NCBI GenBank assembly: GCA_000433775.1
Contig: HF998492.1
Coordinates: forward strand, 3,560-12,271
Direction of reading: 5' to 3'
Source of the DNA: Corallococcus sp. CAG:1435
GTDB taxonomy: Bacteria > Bacillota > Clostridia > Christensenellales > CAG-314
Length of the DNA stretch: 8,712 bases
In this document: positions 1-6,315 of the stretch, piece by piece
How positions within the stretch are numbered: position 1 is the stretch's first letter
Layout: each line of letters begins with the position of its first letter
The notes under the pieces: model-generated
Seen by the model: the letters and a program-made list of their open reading frames with translations, nothing else
Told to the model about the DNA's origin: nothing
Database searches by the model: none
Made by a program: the position numbers and the translations under genes

Positions 1-1025
1 ACGCTCTTCCCGAAACGGAATCGGAACTCAACGGTAAAAAATCCGAAGGTTACGACTACACACGTATCACTACGTTGGGCTACGGTTACATAGGTATCAA
101 CGCAGGCAAAATTCCCAACGTTTATGTAAGACGTGCCATCATGTACGCAATAGACGTGTCCATGTGCGTGGCGTTTTACATGAACCTTGCAAAACCCATC
201 TACCGTTCCATGTCTACCGAAAGTTGGGCATATCCCGACGGTTGCGTGGCTTACTACCCCTACATCGGCGATCCCGTTCCCGAGGATTACGAAGAACTGT
301 ACTTCGAGGGTAAAATCGACGCATCCTACTACGAGTACATGTCCGAACACGGCAAGCAGGGCGGCGACAAACTTTCCGAACAGGAACAAATGGATTTCAT
401 CACATGGCTGATGACGGACAAGGCAGGTTACACGATAGACGGTAACGGCTTGTACGCCGACAACGGCAGAAACGAATGTATGTTTGAGTTTACCATTGCC
501 GGACAGGAAACAAAGCACCCTGCTTACAGCGCAATGCTTAAAGCGGCGGAATTGCTCAACAAAGTGGGCTTCAACGTAACGGTAAAAACGGACAAAGACG
601 CTTTGAAGAAACTTGCCAACGGTTCTCTCACCGTGTGGGCTGCCGCTTGGGGCTCCACAATCGACCCCGACATGTATCAGGTGTACCACAAGGATTCCAC
701 CGCAACTTCGGTACTCAACTGGGGTTACAAGCAAATTCTTGCCAACACCGATAAGTACGCCTACGAAAACGAAAGAATCGGCGTGCTTTCGGAACTCATC
801 GAAGAGGCACGTCTGACCAACGACCAAACGGAACGTGCTCAAATCTATTCCGAAGCGTTGGACATAGTTATGGAACTTGCCATCGAACTTCCCACCTACC
901 AAAGAAACGACCTGTTTGCCTACAATGTCAACAAGATTGACGCAAGCACCTTCTTCACACCGGCAAGCGCTTTCAAGGGACTCACAAGCGACATTCACAA
1001 CATTTCGTTGGTAATGGAAAAGTAA
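1..1025 (+). CDS. oppA: Oligopeptide ABC transporter substrate-binding protein, C-terminal part (5' end outside window)
   Basis: This is the extracytoplasmic solute-binding protein of the importer, which would capture peptides outside the membrane and deliver them to OppB/OppC. The reading frame is open from base 3 with no stop upstream, so the gene starts before the window; about 340 residues are visible. Family 5 binding-protein features are the stretch YIGINAGKIPNVYVRRAIMYAID near the visible start (the usual 'N....P..d.rvR.Ai.yAiD' region) and a late segment with VWAAAWGSTIDPDMYQVYH, matching the 'W.aD..DP' ligand-lobe region. An acidic, Tyr-rich segment lies between them, about residues 75-140 of the visible part, and looks longer than in typical OppA. 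Signal peptide and lipobox cannot be seen. The position directly before oppBCDF supports the call. The substrate (oligopeptide, dipeptide or other) cannot be fixed from sequence alone. Confidence 0.9.
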   Translation, partial: ALPETESELNGKKSEGYDYTRITTLGYGYIGINAGKIPNVYVRRAIMYAIDVSMCVAFYMNLAKPIYRSMSTESWAYPDGCVAYYPYIGDPVPEDYEELYFEGKIDASYYEYMSEHGKQGGDKLSEQEQMDFITWLMTDKAGYTIDGNGLYADNGRNECMFEFTIAGQETKHPAYSAMLKAAELLNKVGFNVTVKTDKDALKKLANGSLTVWAAAWGSTIDPDMYQVYHKDSTATSVLNWGYKQILANTDKYAYENERIGVLSELIEEARLTNDQTERAQIYSEALDIVMELAIELPTYQRNDLFAYNVNKIDASTFFTPASAFKGLTSDIHNISLVMEK

Positions 1026-1044
1026 CGTATTTTTTGTAACGTAT
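1022..1044 (+). repeat. Direct repeat GTAACGTAT, two copies spaced 14 bases apart
   Basis: GTAACGTAT occurs at 1022-1030 and again at 1036-1044, separated by TTTTT. The first copy contains the TAA stop codon of the oppA-like gene. It could be a chance local duplication, or a binding site for a protein or small RNA at the end of the gene. The repeat is directly visible; any function is speculation. Confidence 0.5.
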
Positions 1045-1060
1045 CAACAAATTGTAAACA

Positions 1061-1099
1061 TTTCCGACGGGGACGCACGTTGATTTTCCCTGTCGGAAA
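1061..1099 (+). promoter_or_regulatory. Long stem-loop after oppA (12-bp stem, 15-base loop)
   Basis: TTTCCGACGGGG at 1061-1072 pairs along its whole length with CCCTGTCGGAAA at 1088-1099, with a single G-U wobble; the loop is 1073-1087. No run of T follows on the + strand (the next bases are AGTCAAAAAAC), so it does not look like a standard intrinsic terminator. It is better read as a 3'-end stabiliser or processing structure for oppA mRNA, or a partial terminator. TTTTCC (1084-1089) can instead pair with GGAAAA (1095-1100), which would exclude the long stem. Confidence 0.6.
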
Positions 1100-1122
1100 A
1101 GTCAAAAAACAAAACACACTTC

Positions 1123-1138
1123 CGTGGATTTTTCCACG
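1123..1138 (+). promoter_or_regulatory. Small hairpin CGTGGA-TTTT-TCCACG
   Basis: CGTGGA (1123-1128) and TCCACG (1133-1138) form a perfect 6-bp stem around a four-T loop. No T-tract follows. Together with the stem-loop at 1061-1099 it gives two hairpins in tandem between oppA and oppB. It may act in mRNA stability or processing, or may be incidental. Confidence 0.4.
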
Positions 1139-1200
1139 ACGGACTAACAGGAGACGAGGCCTCTAACCTTTGTTAAATAAGCAGGCTTCGCAACGGAAAA

Positions 1201-2208
1201 ATGCTAAAATACATCATCAAAAGACTGCTCATTGCAGTAATCATCCTTTTGGGTGTTTCGGTGATTATCTACTCGCTGGTGCGCATGATGCCCTCCGACT
1301 TTGTAGACAACAAGTACAAGGAGCAGTTGCAAAACGGAAGCATCAGTCAGGAAGACATCGACCACTTCAAGGAACTGTACGGGCTGAGCGACAATTCTTT
1401 TTCGGGCATTGTAAAAGGCTACTTCAATTGGTTGGGTAATCTGATAAAGGGCGACCTGGGGCGTTCCTTCAAGTACGAAAAACCGGTAGCGCAGGTAATA
1501 GGGGAAAACATGTGGGTTTCCTTTGCCATTGCCATTATTGCAACCATATTACAGTTTTTGATTGCAATACCGTTGGGCATTGTCAGCGCAACAAAACAGT
1601 ATTCTGCGGCAGATTACATAGTTACCGTTTTCACAATGATAGGCATATCCTTGCCCACCTACTTTTTCGGCGCAATAGCCATCAAAGTTTTTGCAGTGGA
1701 CTTGGGCTGGTTCCCCTACGGCGGACTTATCTCCGCAACGGCAAGTTATCCCGAAACTTTTGCAGGTTTTATGGAAAAATTGGGGGACATTTCCTACCAT
1801 TTGGTGTTGCCGATTTTTGTAAGCGTTGTGCTTTCCTTGGGCGGACTTATGCGTTACACCCGCACAAACACTCTGGAAGTGTTGGGTGCCGACTACATAC
1901 GTACTGCCCGTGCAAAGGGACTTTCGGAAAAGACGGTAATCTACAAACACGCATTCAGAAACACCCTCATTCCTTTGGCGACGCTGCTTGCAGGCATCCT
2001 TCCCTCTCTTTTCGGCGGAATGATGATAACCGAGCAGGTTTTCGGCATCCCCGGAATAGGAAATCTTGCCTATCAGGCATTGACGGAAGCAGACATTCCC
2101 TTTGTAATGGGATACAATATGTTTTTGGCAATTTTGACGGTCATCGGCACGTTGCTTTCCGACATTATGTATTCCATTGTAGACCCACGGGTTAAACTTA
2201 CTAAATAG
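1201..2208 (+). CDS. oppB: Oligopeptide ABC transporter permease OppB/DppB
   Basis: This is an integral membrane permease of 335 residues, normal for the family, and forms half of the peptide channel together with OppC. The start MLKYIIKRLLIAVIILLGVS is the usual N-terminus and first membrane helix of this family. Residues 84-102 (GDLGRSF..PVAQVIGEN) match the conserved region before the second helix. The ABC-contacting EAA loop is at about 231-259 (DYIRTARAKGLSEKTVIYKHAFRNTLIPL), where OppD or OppF would dock. The C-terminal part has EQVFGIPGIGNLAYQAL and ends DPRVKL, both typical. About six membrane helices are evident. ATG 1201 is the only plausible start after an in-frame stop at 1174-1176, but no good Shine-Dalgarno motif precedes it (only CAACGGAAAA directly before). 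The gene ends 8 bases before oppC. Confidence 0.95.
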   Translation: MLKYIIKRLLIAVIILLGVSVIIYSLVRMMPSDFVDNKYKEQLQNGSISQEDIDHFKELYGLSDNSFSGIVKGYFNWLGNLIKGDLGRSFKYEKPVAQVIGENMWVSFAIAIIATILQFLIAIPLGIVSATKQYSAADYIVTVFTMIGISLPTYFFGAIAIKVFAVDLGWFPYGGLISATASYPETFAGFMEKLGDISYHLVLPIFVSVVLSLGGLMRYTRTNTLEVLGADYIRTARAKGLSEKTVIYKHAFRNTLIPLATLLAGILPSLFGGMMITEQVFGIPGIGNLAYQALTEADIPFVMGYNMFLAILTVIGTLLSDIMYSIVDPRVKLTK

Positions 2209-2212
2209 GTGA
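2206..2212 (+). promoter_or_regulatory. Ribosome binding site of oppC overlapping the oppB stop codon
   Basis: TAGGTGA begins with the TAG stop of oppB and matches the AGGTGA part of the extended Shine-Dalgarno consensus, four bases before the oppC ATG at 2217. Sharing stop and ribosome binding site suggests translational coupling of the two permeases, which are needed in equal amounts. Confidence 0.6.
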
Positions 2213-2216
2213 TGAC

Positions 2217-3539
2217 ATGAAAAAGAAAAACAAAAACATCATTGCCGACATACCCGTGGACGGCGATTTGCTTTCCAACTCGGCAAAGTCGGAAACTTCT
2301 GCGCAGGACTTTGCGGAAAAAGTAGCGCAAAATGCAAAAAAATTGGTGTCTTTGGACAAAAAGGAAAGCCGTGTCGCAACATTGGACTTGCAACGTATAG
2401 CGTCGGAATTGGGCGATAGCGGTGAATCTGTCGGTGAAACGGCGGTAAAAGTCAACCCCATTGCCGAAAGCGTCCTTCAACAGGAAACGGTTGCTACCGA
2501 GGTTTCCGCCGAGGTGTGCGCCGCTGTTGCACAAACGGAAGACGAGGAAGACACGGTGGTGGAAACCTACCGTGAGATGAGCCCCGGTCAGTTGGTGGCA
2601 CGCAGGTTTTTCCGTTCCAAATTGTCCATTGTGGGACTTGTAATGATTGTGTTCCTGCTGTTGTTTTCCTTTTTGGGCCCCGTGGTGTACAGCCGTTGGG
2701 GAGAAACGGAGGCAGACCGCACACAGGTGGCACAGGAAGTCGTCAAGCAACACGTCTACGAAGACGCCAACGGTCAGACGGTAACGGTAACGGAAATTCT
2801 GACATTGTTGGACGACAACAGATATGCCGACCCCAGCAAGGACCATTTCCTCGGTACCGACGACCAGGCGTTTGACGTGTTTGTACGTCTTATGTACGGC
2901 GGAAGAATTTCCCTTACGATAGGTTTTATCGTGGTTATTCTGGAAACGCTCATCGGCGTTGTACTTGGCGGTTTGGCAGGGTACTTCGGCGGTTGGGTGG
3001 ACCAGGTAATAATGCGTATAGTGGACATTTTCAACTGTATTCCCACGTTGCCCATTCTGCTTATCGCTTCGGCGGTAATTCAATCGTGGAATTTGGATGC
3101 CGACACAAGCATCTACGTGCTTATGGCAATGATAACGGTGTTCAGTTGGAGTGGCGTCGCCCGCCTTGTGAGAGGACAAATCCTTTCACTGCGTGAGCAG
3201 GAATACATCACCGCAACGGAAGTAATGGGCTTGCCCACATGGCGCAAAATTTTCGTACACCTCATTTCCAATGTTATGCCGCAACTTATTGTATCCATGA
3301 CTTTGGGCTTGGGCAGCGTCATTTTGTACGAATCCACACTAAGTTACCTCGGCTTAGGAGTACAACTTCCCAAGGCGGCGTGGGGCACGATGATTGCCGG
3401 CGCCAACGACAGAGCAGTGTTGAGTTACCACGTCAATATGTGGTTGCCGGCAGGTATTCTTATTGTAATTGCCGTGCTGGGATTCAACTTCGTGGGCGAC
3501 GGATTGCGTGATGCAATGGACCCCAAAGCCAAGAAATAG
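2217..3539 (+). CDS. oppC: Oligopeptide ABC transporter permease OppC/DppC with long N-terminal extension
   Basis: This is the second channel-forming permease. At 440 residues it is well above the roughly 300 usual for OppC. The extra length is mainly residues 1-120, a hydrophilic, Ala/Glu/Ser/Val-rich and net acidic segment (about 24 D/E against 14 K/R) that should lie in the cytoplasm. The ordinary protein then begins: SPGQLVARRFFRSKLSIVGL at 122-141 leads into helix 1 (about 136-158), and an outer loop reaches HFLGTDDQAFDVFVRLMYGGRISL (210-233). In that motif AF replaces the usual GR of 'GTDxxGRDVF'. The EAA loop is at about 329-355 (EYITATEVMGLPTWRKIFVHLISNVMP). The C-terminus FNFVGDGLRDAMDPKAKK is typical. 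The start is supported by the Shine-Dalgarno motif at 2206-2212; no later ATG fits the domain start better. Confidence 0.93.
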   Translation: MKKKNKNIIADIPVDGDLLSNSAKSETSAQDFAEKVAQNAKKLVSLDKKESRVATLDLQRIASELGDSGESVGETAVKVNPIAESVLQQETVATEVSAEVCAAVAQTEDEEDTVVETYREMSPGQLVARRFFRSKLSIVGLVMIVFLLLFSFLGPVVYSRWGETEADRTQVAQEVVKQHVYEDANGQTVTVTEILTLLDDNRYADPSKDHFLGTDDQAFDVFVRLMYGGRISLTIGFIVVILETLIGVVLGGLAGYFGGWVDQVIMRIVDIFNCIPTLPILLIASAVIQSWNLDADTSIYVLMAMITVFSWSGVARLVRGQILSLREQEYITATEVMGLPTWRKIFVHLISNVMPQLIVSMTLGLGSVILYESTLSYLGLGVQLPKAAWGTMIAGANDRAVLSYHVNMWLPAGILIVIAVLGFNFVGDGLRDAMDPKAKK

Positions 3540-3591
3540 AGCGTAAGCGTGCATCGGCGAGAGTTTCTTTGCCGTTGCCAAGGACAAAACA
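3540..3591 (+). promoter_or_regulatory. oppC-oppD spacer with ribosome binding site that fixes the oppD start
   Basis: The 52-base gap carries AAGGA at 3580-3584, seven bases before ATG 3592, and this decides in favour of the long oppD start. A weak stem of CGGC (3555-3558) with GCCG (3571-3574), extended by wobble pairs, sits just upstream of the site. No promoter or terminator is evident. Confidence 0.55.
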
Positions 3592-4755
3592 ATGAGAAAA
3601 AAAGAAAACAATTACATATCCATCAAGGACAGCCGCAAAATTTTGAAGTACAACATCAAACAGATGAAGTACTACGAAAGTCTTAAAACACGCAAGCGCA
3701 CACCTGAAGAATACACCACGACGATGCACGACAAAAACAACGTTGTGGAAATCGAAGGTCTGAAAACGGTGTTTTTCACCGACAACGGCACTGTGCTTTC
3801 GGTAAACGGCGTTTCCTTCAATATTCCCAAAAACAAAGTAGTGGGCGTTGTGGGCGAAAGCGGTTGCGGGAAAAGCGTAACTTCTCTTTCCATAATGCAG
3901 TTGGTGCAGGCGCCTCAGGGACAGGTAGTGGAAGGTCAGATACGTTTCAATTCCGACGACCTCGGCGAAGACGAAAACGGAAACAAACTTGCCTACGACA
4001 TTGTGAAGATGCCCACAAGCGAAATGTACAAAATCCGCGGCAAGGACATCACCATGATTTTCCAGGAACCGATGACAAGCCTGAACCCTGTTTTCACCAT
4101 CGGTTTTCAACTTGACGAAGTGCTTTTTGTACACAATCCGCAAATTTCCAAGGAAGAGGCAAAGGCACACAGCATAGACATGCTCAAAAAGGTGGGCATA
4201 GCAATGCCCGAGAGAGTGTACGATTCCTATCCGCACGAACTTTCCGGCGGAATGCGTCAGCGTGTAATGATTGCAATGGCACTGTCCGGCAATCCCAAAC
4301 TTATCATTGCCGACGAACCCACAACGGCGTTGGACGTAACAATTCAGGCGCAGATACTTGAACTGCTGAAAGAATTGCAAAAGGAACAGGGCTGTTCCAT
4401 AATGCTCATCACCCACGATCTCGGGGTAATTGCCGAAATGGCGGACGAAGTTGTGGTAATGTACGCAGGACGTGTCATCGAAAGGGGTACCGCAAGCGAA
4501 ATATTCCACAATCCTTTGCACCCCTACACGGTGGGATTGCAAAAGAGCAAACCCTTGATAACATCGGCTTCCGACCAACCGCTGTTTTCCATTCCCGGGC
4601 AGGTGCCTAATCCCATCAACCTTCCCGACAGTTGCTACTTCAAAAACAGGTGCAACAGGTGCGTGGAAAAGTGCAACGGATGCTATCCGAAGGAAATAAA
4701 GGTAAGCGACACCCACTTTGTGTCCTGCTACCTGTACCAACAAGAGGAGAAGTAA
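3592..4755 (+). CDS. oppD: Oligopeptide ABC transporter ATPase OppD/DppD
   Basis: This is one of two cytoplasmic ATPases that power import. It has 387 residues. The ABC domain starts near residue 50 (NVVEIEGLKTVFF). Walker A is GESGCGKS at 88-95, the Q-loop Gln is 158 (FQEP), the signature LSGGMRQR is 217-224, Walker B LIIADEP is 237-243, the D-loop TALD is 245-248 and the switch His is 275. Residues 307-316 (NPLHPYTVGL) and the Cys-rich tail are the OppD/DppD-type C-terminal region. Cys 348, 354, 361 and 379 match the positions that bind a [4Fe-4S] cluster in some family members; Cys 357 and 364 are additional. Residues 1-44 are an extra, basic, Tyr/Lys-rich segment before the domain. ATG 3724 (residue 45) would give a normal length but has no good ribosome binding site, so 3592 is preferred. 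Confidence 0.94.
   Translation: MRKKENNYISIKDSRKILKYNIKQMKYYESLKTRKRTPEEYTTTMHDKNNVVEIEGLKTVFFTDNGTVLSVNGVSFNIPKNKVVGVVGESGCGKSVTSLSIMQLVQAPQGQVVEGQIRFNSDDLGEDENGNKLAYDIVKMPTSEMYKIRGKDITMIFQEPMTSLNPVFTIGFQLDEVLFVHNPQISKEEAKAHSIDMLKKVGIAMPERVYDSYPHELSGGMRQRVMIAMALSGNPKLIIADEPTTALDVTIQAQILELLKELQKEQGCSIMLITHDLGVIAEMADEVVVMYAGRVIERGTASEIFHNPLHPYTVGLQKSKPLITSASDQPLFSIPGQVPNPINLPDSCYFKNRCNRCVEKCNGCYPKEIKVSDTHFVSCYLYQQEEK
4745..4750 (+). promoter_or_regulatory. Ribosome binding site of oppF inside the end of oppD
   Basis: AGGAGA-type sequence (GGAG at 4746-4749) lies seven bases before ATG 4757 and inside the last codons of oppD. This selects ATG 4757 over an in-frame TTG at 4718, which would only add 13 residues read from oppD codons. 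The oppD stop (4753-4755) and the oppF start are one base apart, so coupling is likely. Confidence 0.75.
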
Positions 4756-4756
4756 C

Positions 4757-6094
4757 ATGACAAGCGAAATCAATAAGAAAGTTGCCTCCGTTGCGGAAGC
4801 ATTGTCCGACGAAAACGGAAATGCTACCGTCCACTGCGGCGACAAAACACTGCAACTGCATGTTACGGGCGAAAAACCGTTGGACGGTGTGAAAATCTGT
4901 GTACACGAAGACCAAACGGTCAGCGTACACATTCCCGCCAAAACCAATCTTGCAAACGCCGTTTCCGTTACCGTGGACGGAAAGGAAACGGAAGTTGAAG
5001 TTACAAGGGACATTTTGGAAGTACAAAACCTGAAAAAGTACTTTCCAATCGAAAAGTCGCTGTTCGGCAGGGTGCTTTCCAGCCTCAAAGCGGTGGACGA
5101 CGTGAGTTTCACGCTGCAACAGGGCACGACAATAGGCGTTGTGGGCGAAAGCGGCTGCGGAAAAACCACTCTGGGCAGGACAATTTTGAAATTGTACGAC
5201 CCCGATGGCGGAAAAATCTACTTTGAGGGAAACGACATAACCAACCTCAAAAAGAGCAAGATGCTCAAATACCGCACGGACATTCAGTTGATATTTCAGG
5301 ACCCCTATTCCAGTTTGCCCCCACGCATGACGGTAGGCAACATCATCGCCGAAGCGGTGCGTGTGCACAAAATTGTTCCAAAGGACCAAATTCAGCCATA
5401 CGTAAGGCAAATAATGAAACAATGCGGACTGCAACGTCAGTATTACGACCGCTATCCGCACGAGTTTTCCGGCGGACAAAGACAACGTATCTGCATTGCA
5501 AGGGCATTGGCGGTAAAACCCAAACTCGTCATCTGTGACGAACCAGTTTCCGCTTTGGACGTGTCCATTCAGGCGCAGATAATAAATTTGCTTAAAGATT
5601 TGCAAAACAAAATGGGGCTCACCTACGTGTTCATTTCCCACGACCTTTCGGTGGTCAAGTACATCACCGACAAAATCATGGTAATGTATCTGGGCAACGT
5701 GATGGAAACGGGCGACACCGACGACATTTTCGACAGTCCCCTCCATCCCTACACAAAAGCACTGTTTTCCGCAGTGCCTGTGCCCGACCCCGACGTGAAA
5801 ATGAAACGTATCATTCTGGGGGGCGACATTCCCTCTCCAGCAAATCCGCCCGCAGGGTGCAAATTCCACACAAGGTGTTCGCAGTGCATGAACGTGTGCC
5901 GTTTCTTCAAACCTCGCAACATCGAGTACACCAAAAATCACTTTGTGAGTTGCCACCTGTACGATGATGAAGTAATGTCCAATCTTTCCCGTTACGACGA
6001 GGAATACAAACTTATTCTTGCCAAACAACGGCAGGAAGAAGAGGCGAAGAAAAAGACAGTAAAGTCCGATGAAAGAAAAAAAGAAGAAAAGTGA
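4757..6094 (+). CDS. oppF: Oligopeptide ABC transporter ATPase OppF/DppF with extra N-terminal domain
   Basis: This is the partner ATPase of OppD, 445 residues against about 310-340 for ordinary OppF. The ABC domain begins near residue 85 (DILEVQNLKKYFPI), with Walker A GESGCGKT 130-137, Q-loop Gln 181 (FQDPYSSLPPRMTV), signature SGGQ 238-241, Walker B LVICDEP 257-263, D-loop SALD 265-268 and switch His 295. IEKSLFGRVLSSLKAVDDVSF is the OppF-type opening. Cys 368, 374, 381 and 399 match the family's cluster-type tail; Cys 377 is extra. Residues 1-83 are an added region with alternating hydrophobic residues. Three similar segments start at about A23, I47 and V71, suggesting repeated beta-hairpins. 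The last 30 residues are a highly charged Lys/Glu tail. The final 26 bases overlap the next gene. Confidence 0.94.
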   Translation: MTSEINKKVASVAEALSDENGNATVHCGDKTLQLHVTGEKPLDGVKICVHEDQTVSVHIPAKTNLANAVSVTVDGKETEVEVTRDILEVQNLKKYFPIEKSLFGRVLSSLKAVDDVSFTLQQGTTIGVVGESGCGKTTLGRTILKLYDPDGGKIYFEGNDITNLKKSKMLKYRTDIQLIFQDPYSSLPPRMTVGNIIAEAVRVHKIVPKDQIQPYVRQIMKQCGLQRQYYDRYPHEFSGGQRQRICIARALAVKPKLVICDEPVSALDVSIQAQIINLLKDLQNKMGLTYVFISHDLSVVKYITDKIMVMYLGNVMETGDTDDIFDSPLHPYTKALFSAVPVPDPDVKMKRIILGGDIPSPANPPAGCKFHTRCSQCMNVCRFFKPRNIEYTKNHFVSCHLYDDEVMSNLSRYDEEYKLILAKQRQEEEAKKKTVKSDERKKEEK

Positions 6095-6305
6095 GTACAT
6101 TGACGACGGACACACCGTCTACAATATGGACAATGTTCCGCAACCCTTTTGGAAGCGTACCGGAAAGGACAAAAACGTCGGGCTTTCCAAAAAGGAACGC
6201 CGTGCGGCTATCAAAGCGGCATTTGCCGCCTATTTTCCCATATTCGCAACGGTGGTGTGCTGTTTCGGCATTGTTGCCATTCTCATATATCTTTGGTTGA
6301 AGTAA
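6069..6305 (+). CDS. Small single-pass membrane protein, unassigned, overlapping oppF
   Basis: This predicted protein has 78 residues and I do not recognise its function. Residues 1-50 are hydrophilic and very basic, opening with MKEKKKK and containing the phrase YIDDGHTVYNMDNVPQPFW (10-28) and a charged stretch LSKKERRAAIKAA (39-51). Residues about 55-77 form one clear membrane helix, followed by a terminal Lys. By the positive-inside rule the N-terminal part should be in the cytoplasm. ATG 6069 overlaps oppF by 26 bases in another reading frame. An in-frame stop at 6060-6062 excludes a longer form, and no strong Shine-Dalgarno motif is visible, so translation probably depends on oppF. The next gene starts 10 bases after its stop. 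Its place between the ATPase and a surface protease suggests an accessory role at the membrane, which is inference. Confidence 0.75.
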   Translation: MKEKKKKSEYIDDGHTVYNMDNVPQPFWKRTGKDKNVGLSKKERRAAIKAAFAAYFPIFATVVCCFGIVAILIYLWLK

Positions 6306-6310
6306 AGGAG
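6304..6310 (+). promoter_or_regulatory. Ribosome binding site of the protease gene
   Basis: AAAGGAG lies five bases before ATG 6316 and overlaps the stop codon (6303-6305) of the small membrane protein. It is one of the strongest Shine-Dalgarno motifs in the window and fixes the start that gives a complete lipoprotein signal peptide. Confidence 0.8.
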
Positions 6311-6315
6311 TAAAT

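Larger units (their letters stand above)
1026..1200 (+). other. oppA-oppB intergenic region, 175 bases, no gene
   Basis: This is the only long non-coding gap in the window. It holds a direct repeat at its left edge, a 12-bp inverted repeat (1061-1099), an overlapping short alternative hairpin (1084-1100), a second small hairpin (1123-1138) and an 8-bp palindrome GAGGCCTC (1156-1163). No pair of -35 and -10 hexamers with good spacing was convincing. A gap of this kind after the binding-protein gene is common in Opp operons, where RNA structure helps the binding protein to be made in excess over the membrane parts; that role is inferred here. Confidence 0.6.

Noticed and set aside
1061..1138. 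Intrinsic terminator after oppA
   Set aside because: Both hairpins are real inverted repeats, but neither is followed by a T-tract on the + strand, so a standard terminator is not supported.
1026..1200. Riboswitch, T-box leader or promoter before oppB
   Set aside because: No T-box sequence, no recognised riboswitch core and no well-spaced -35/-10 pair could be identified by eye.
1170..1439. Small open frame at the start of oppB in another frame
   Set aside because: It begins at a TTG, overlaps the conserved oppB N-terminus and has no recognisable protein features.
4718..4756. Upstream TTG start for oppF
   Set aside because: It would add 13 residues from oppD coding sequence without a ribosome binding site, while ATG 4757 has a strong one at ideal spacing.
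3484..5169. Long open frame on the - strand (561 residues) across the oppC/oppD/oppF region
   Set aside because: It lies opposite genes with complete family motifs. Its translation is rich in His, Cys and Phe with no recognisable domain, as expected of a shadow frame created by the coding-strand codon bias.
4640..6115. Long open frame on the - strand opposite oppF
   Set aside because: It is a shadow of oppF with no own motifs or ribosome binding site of note.
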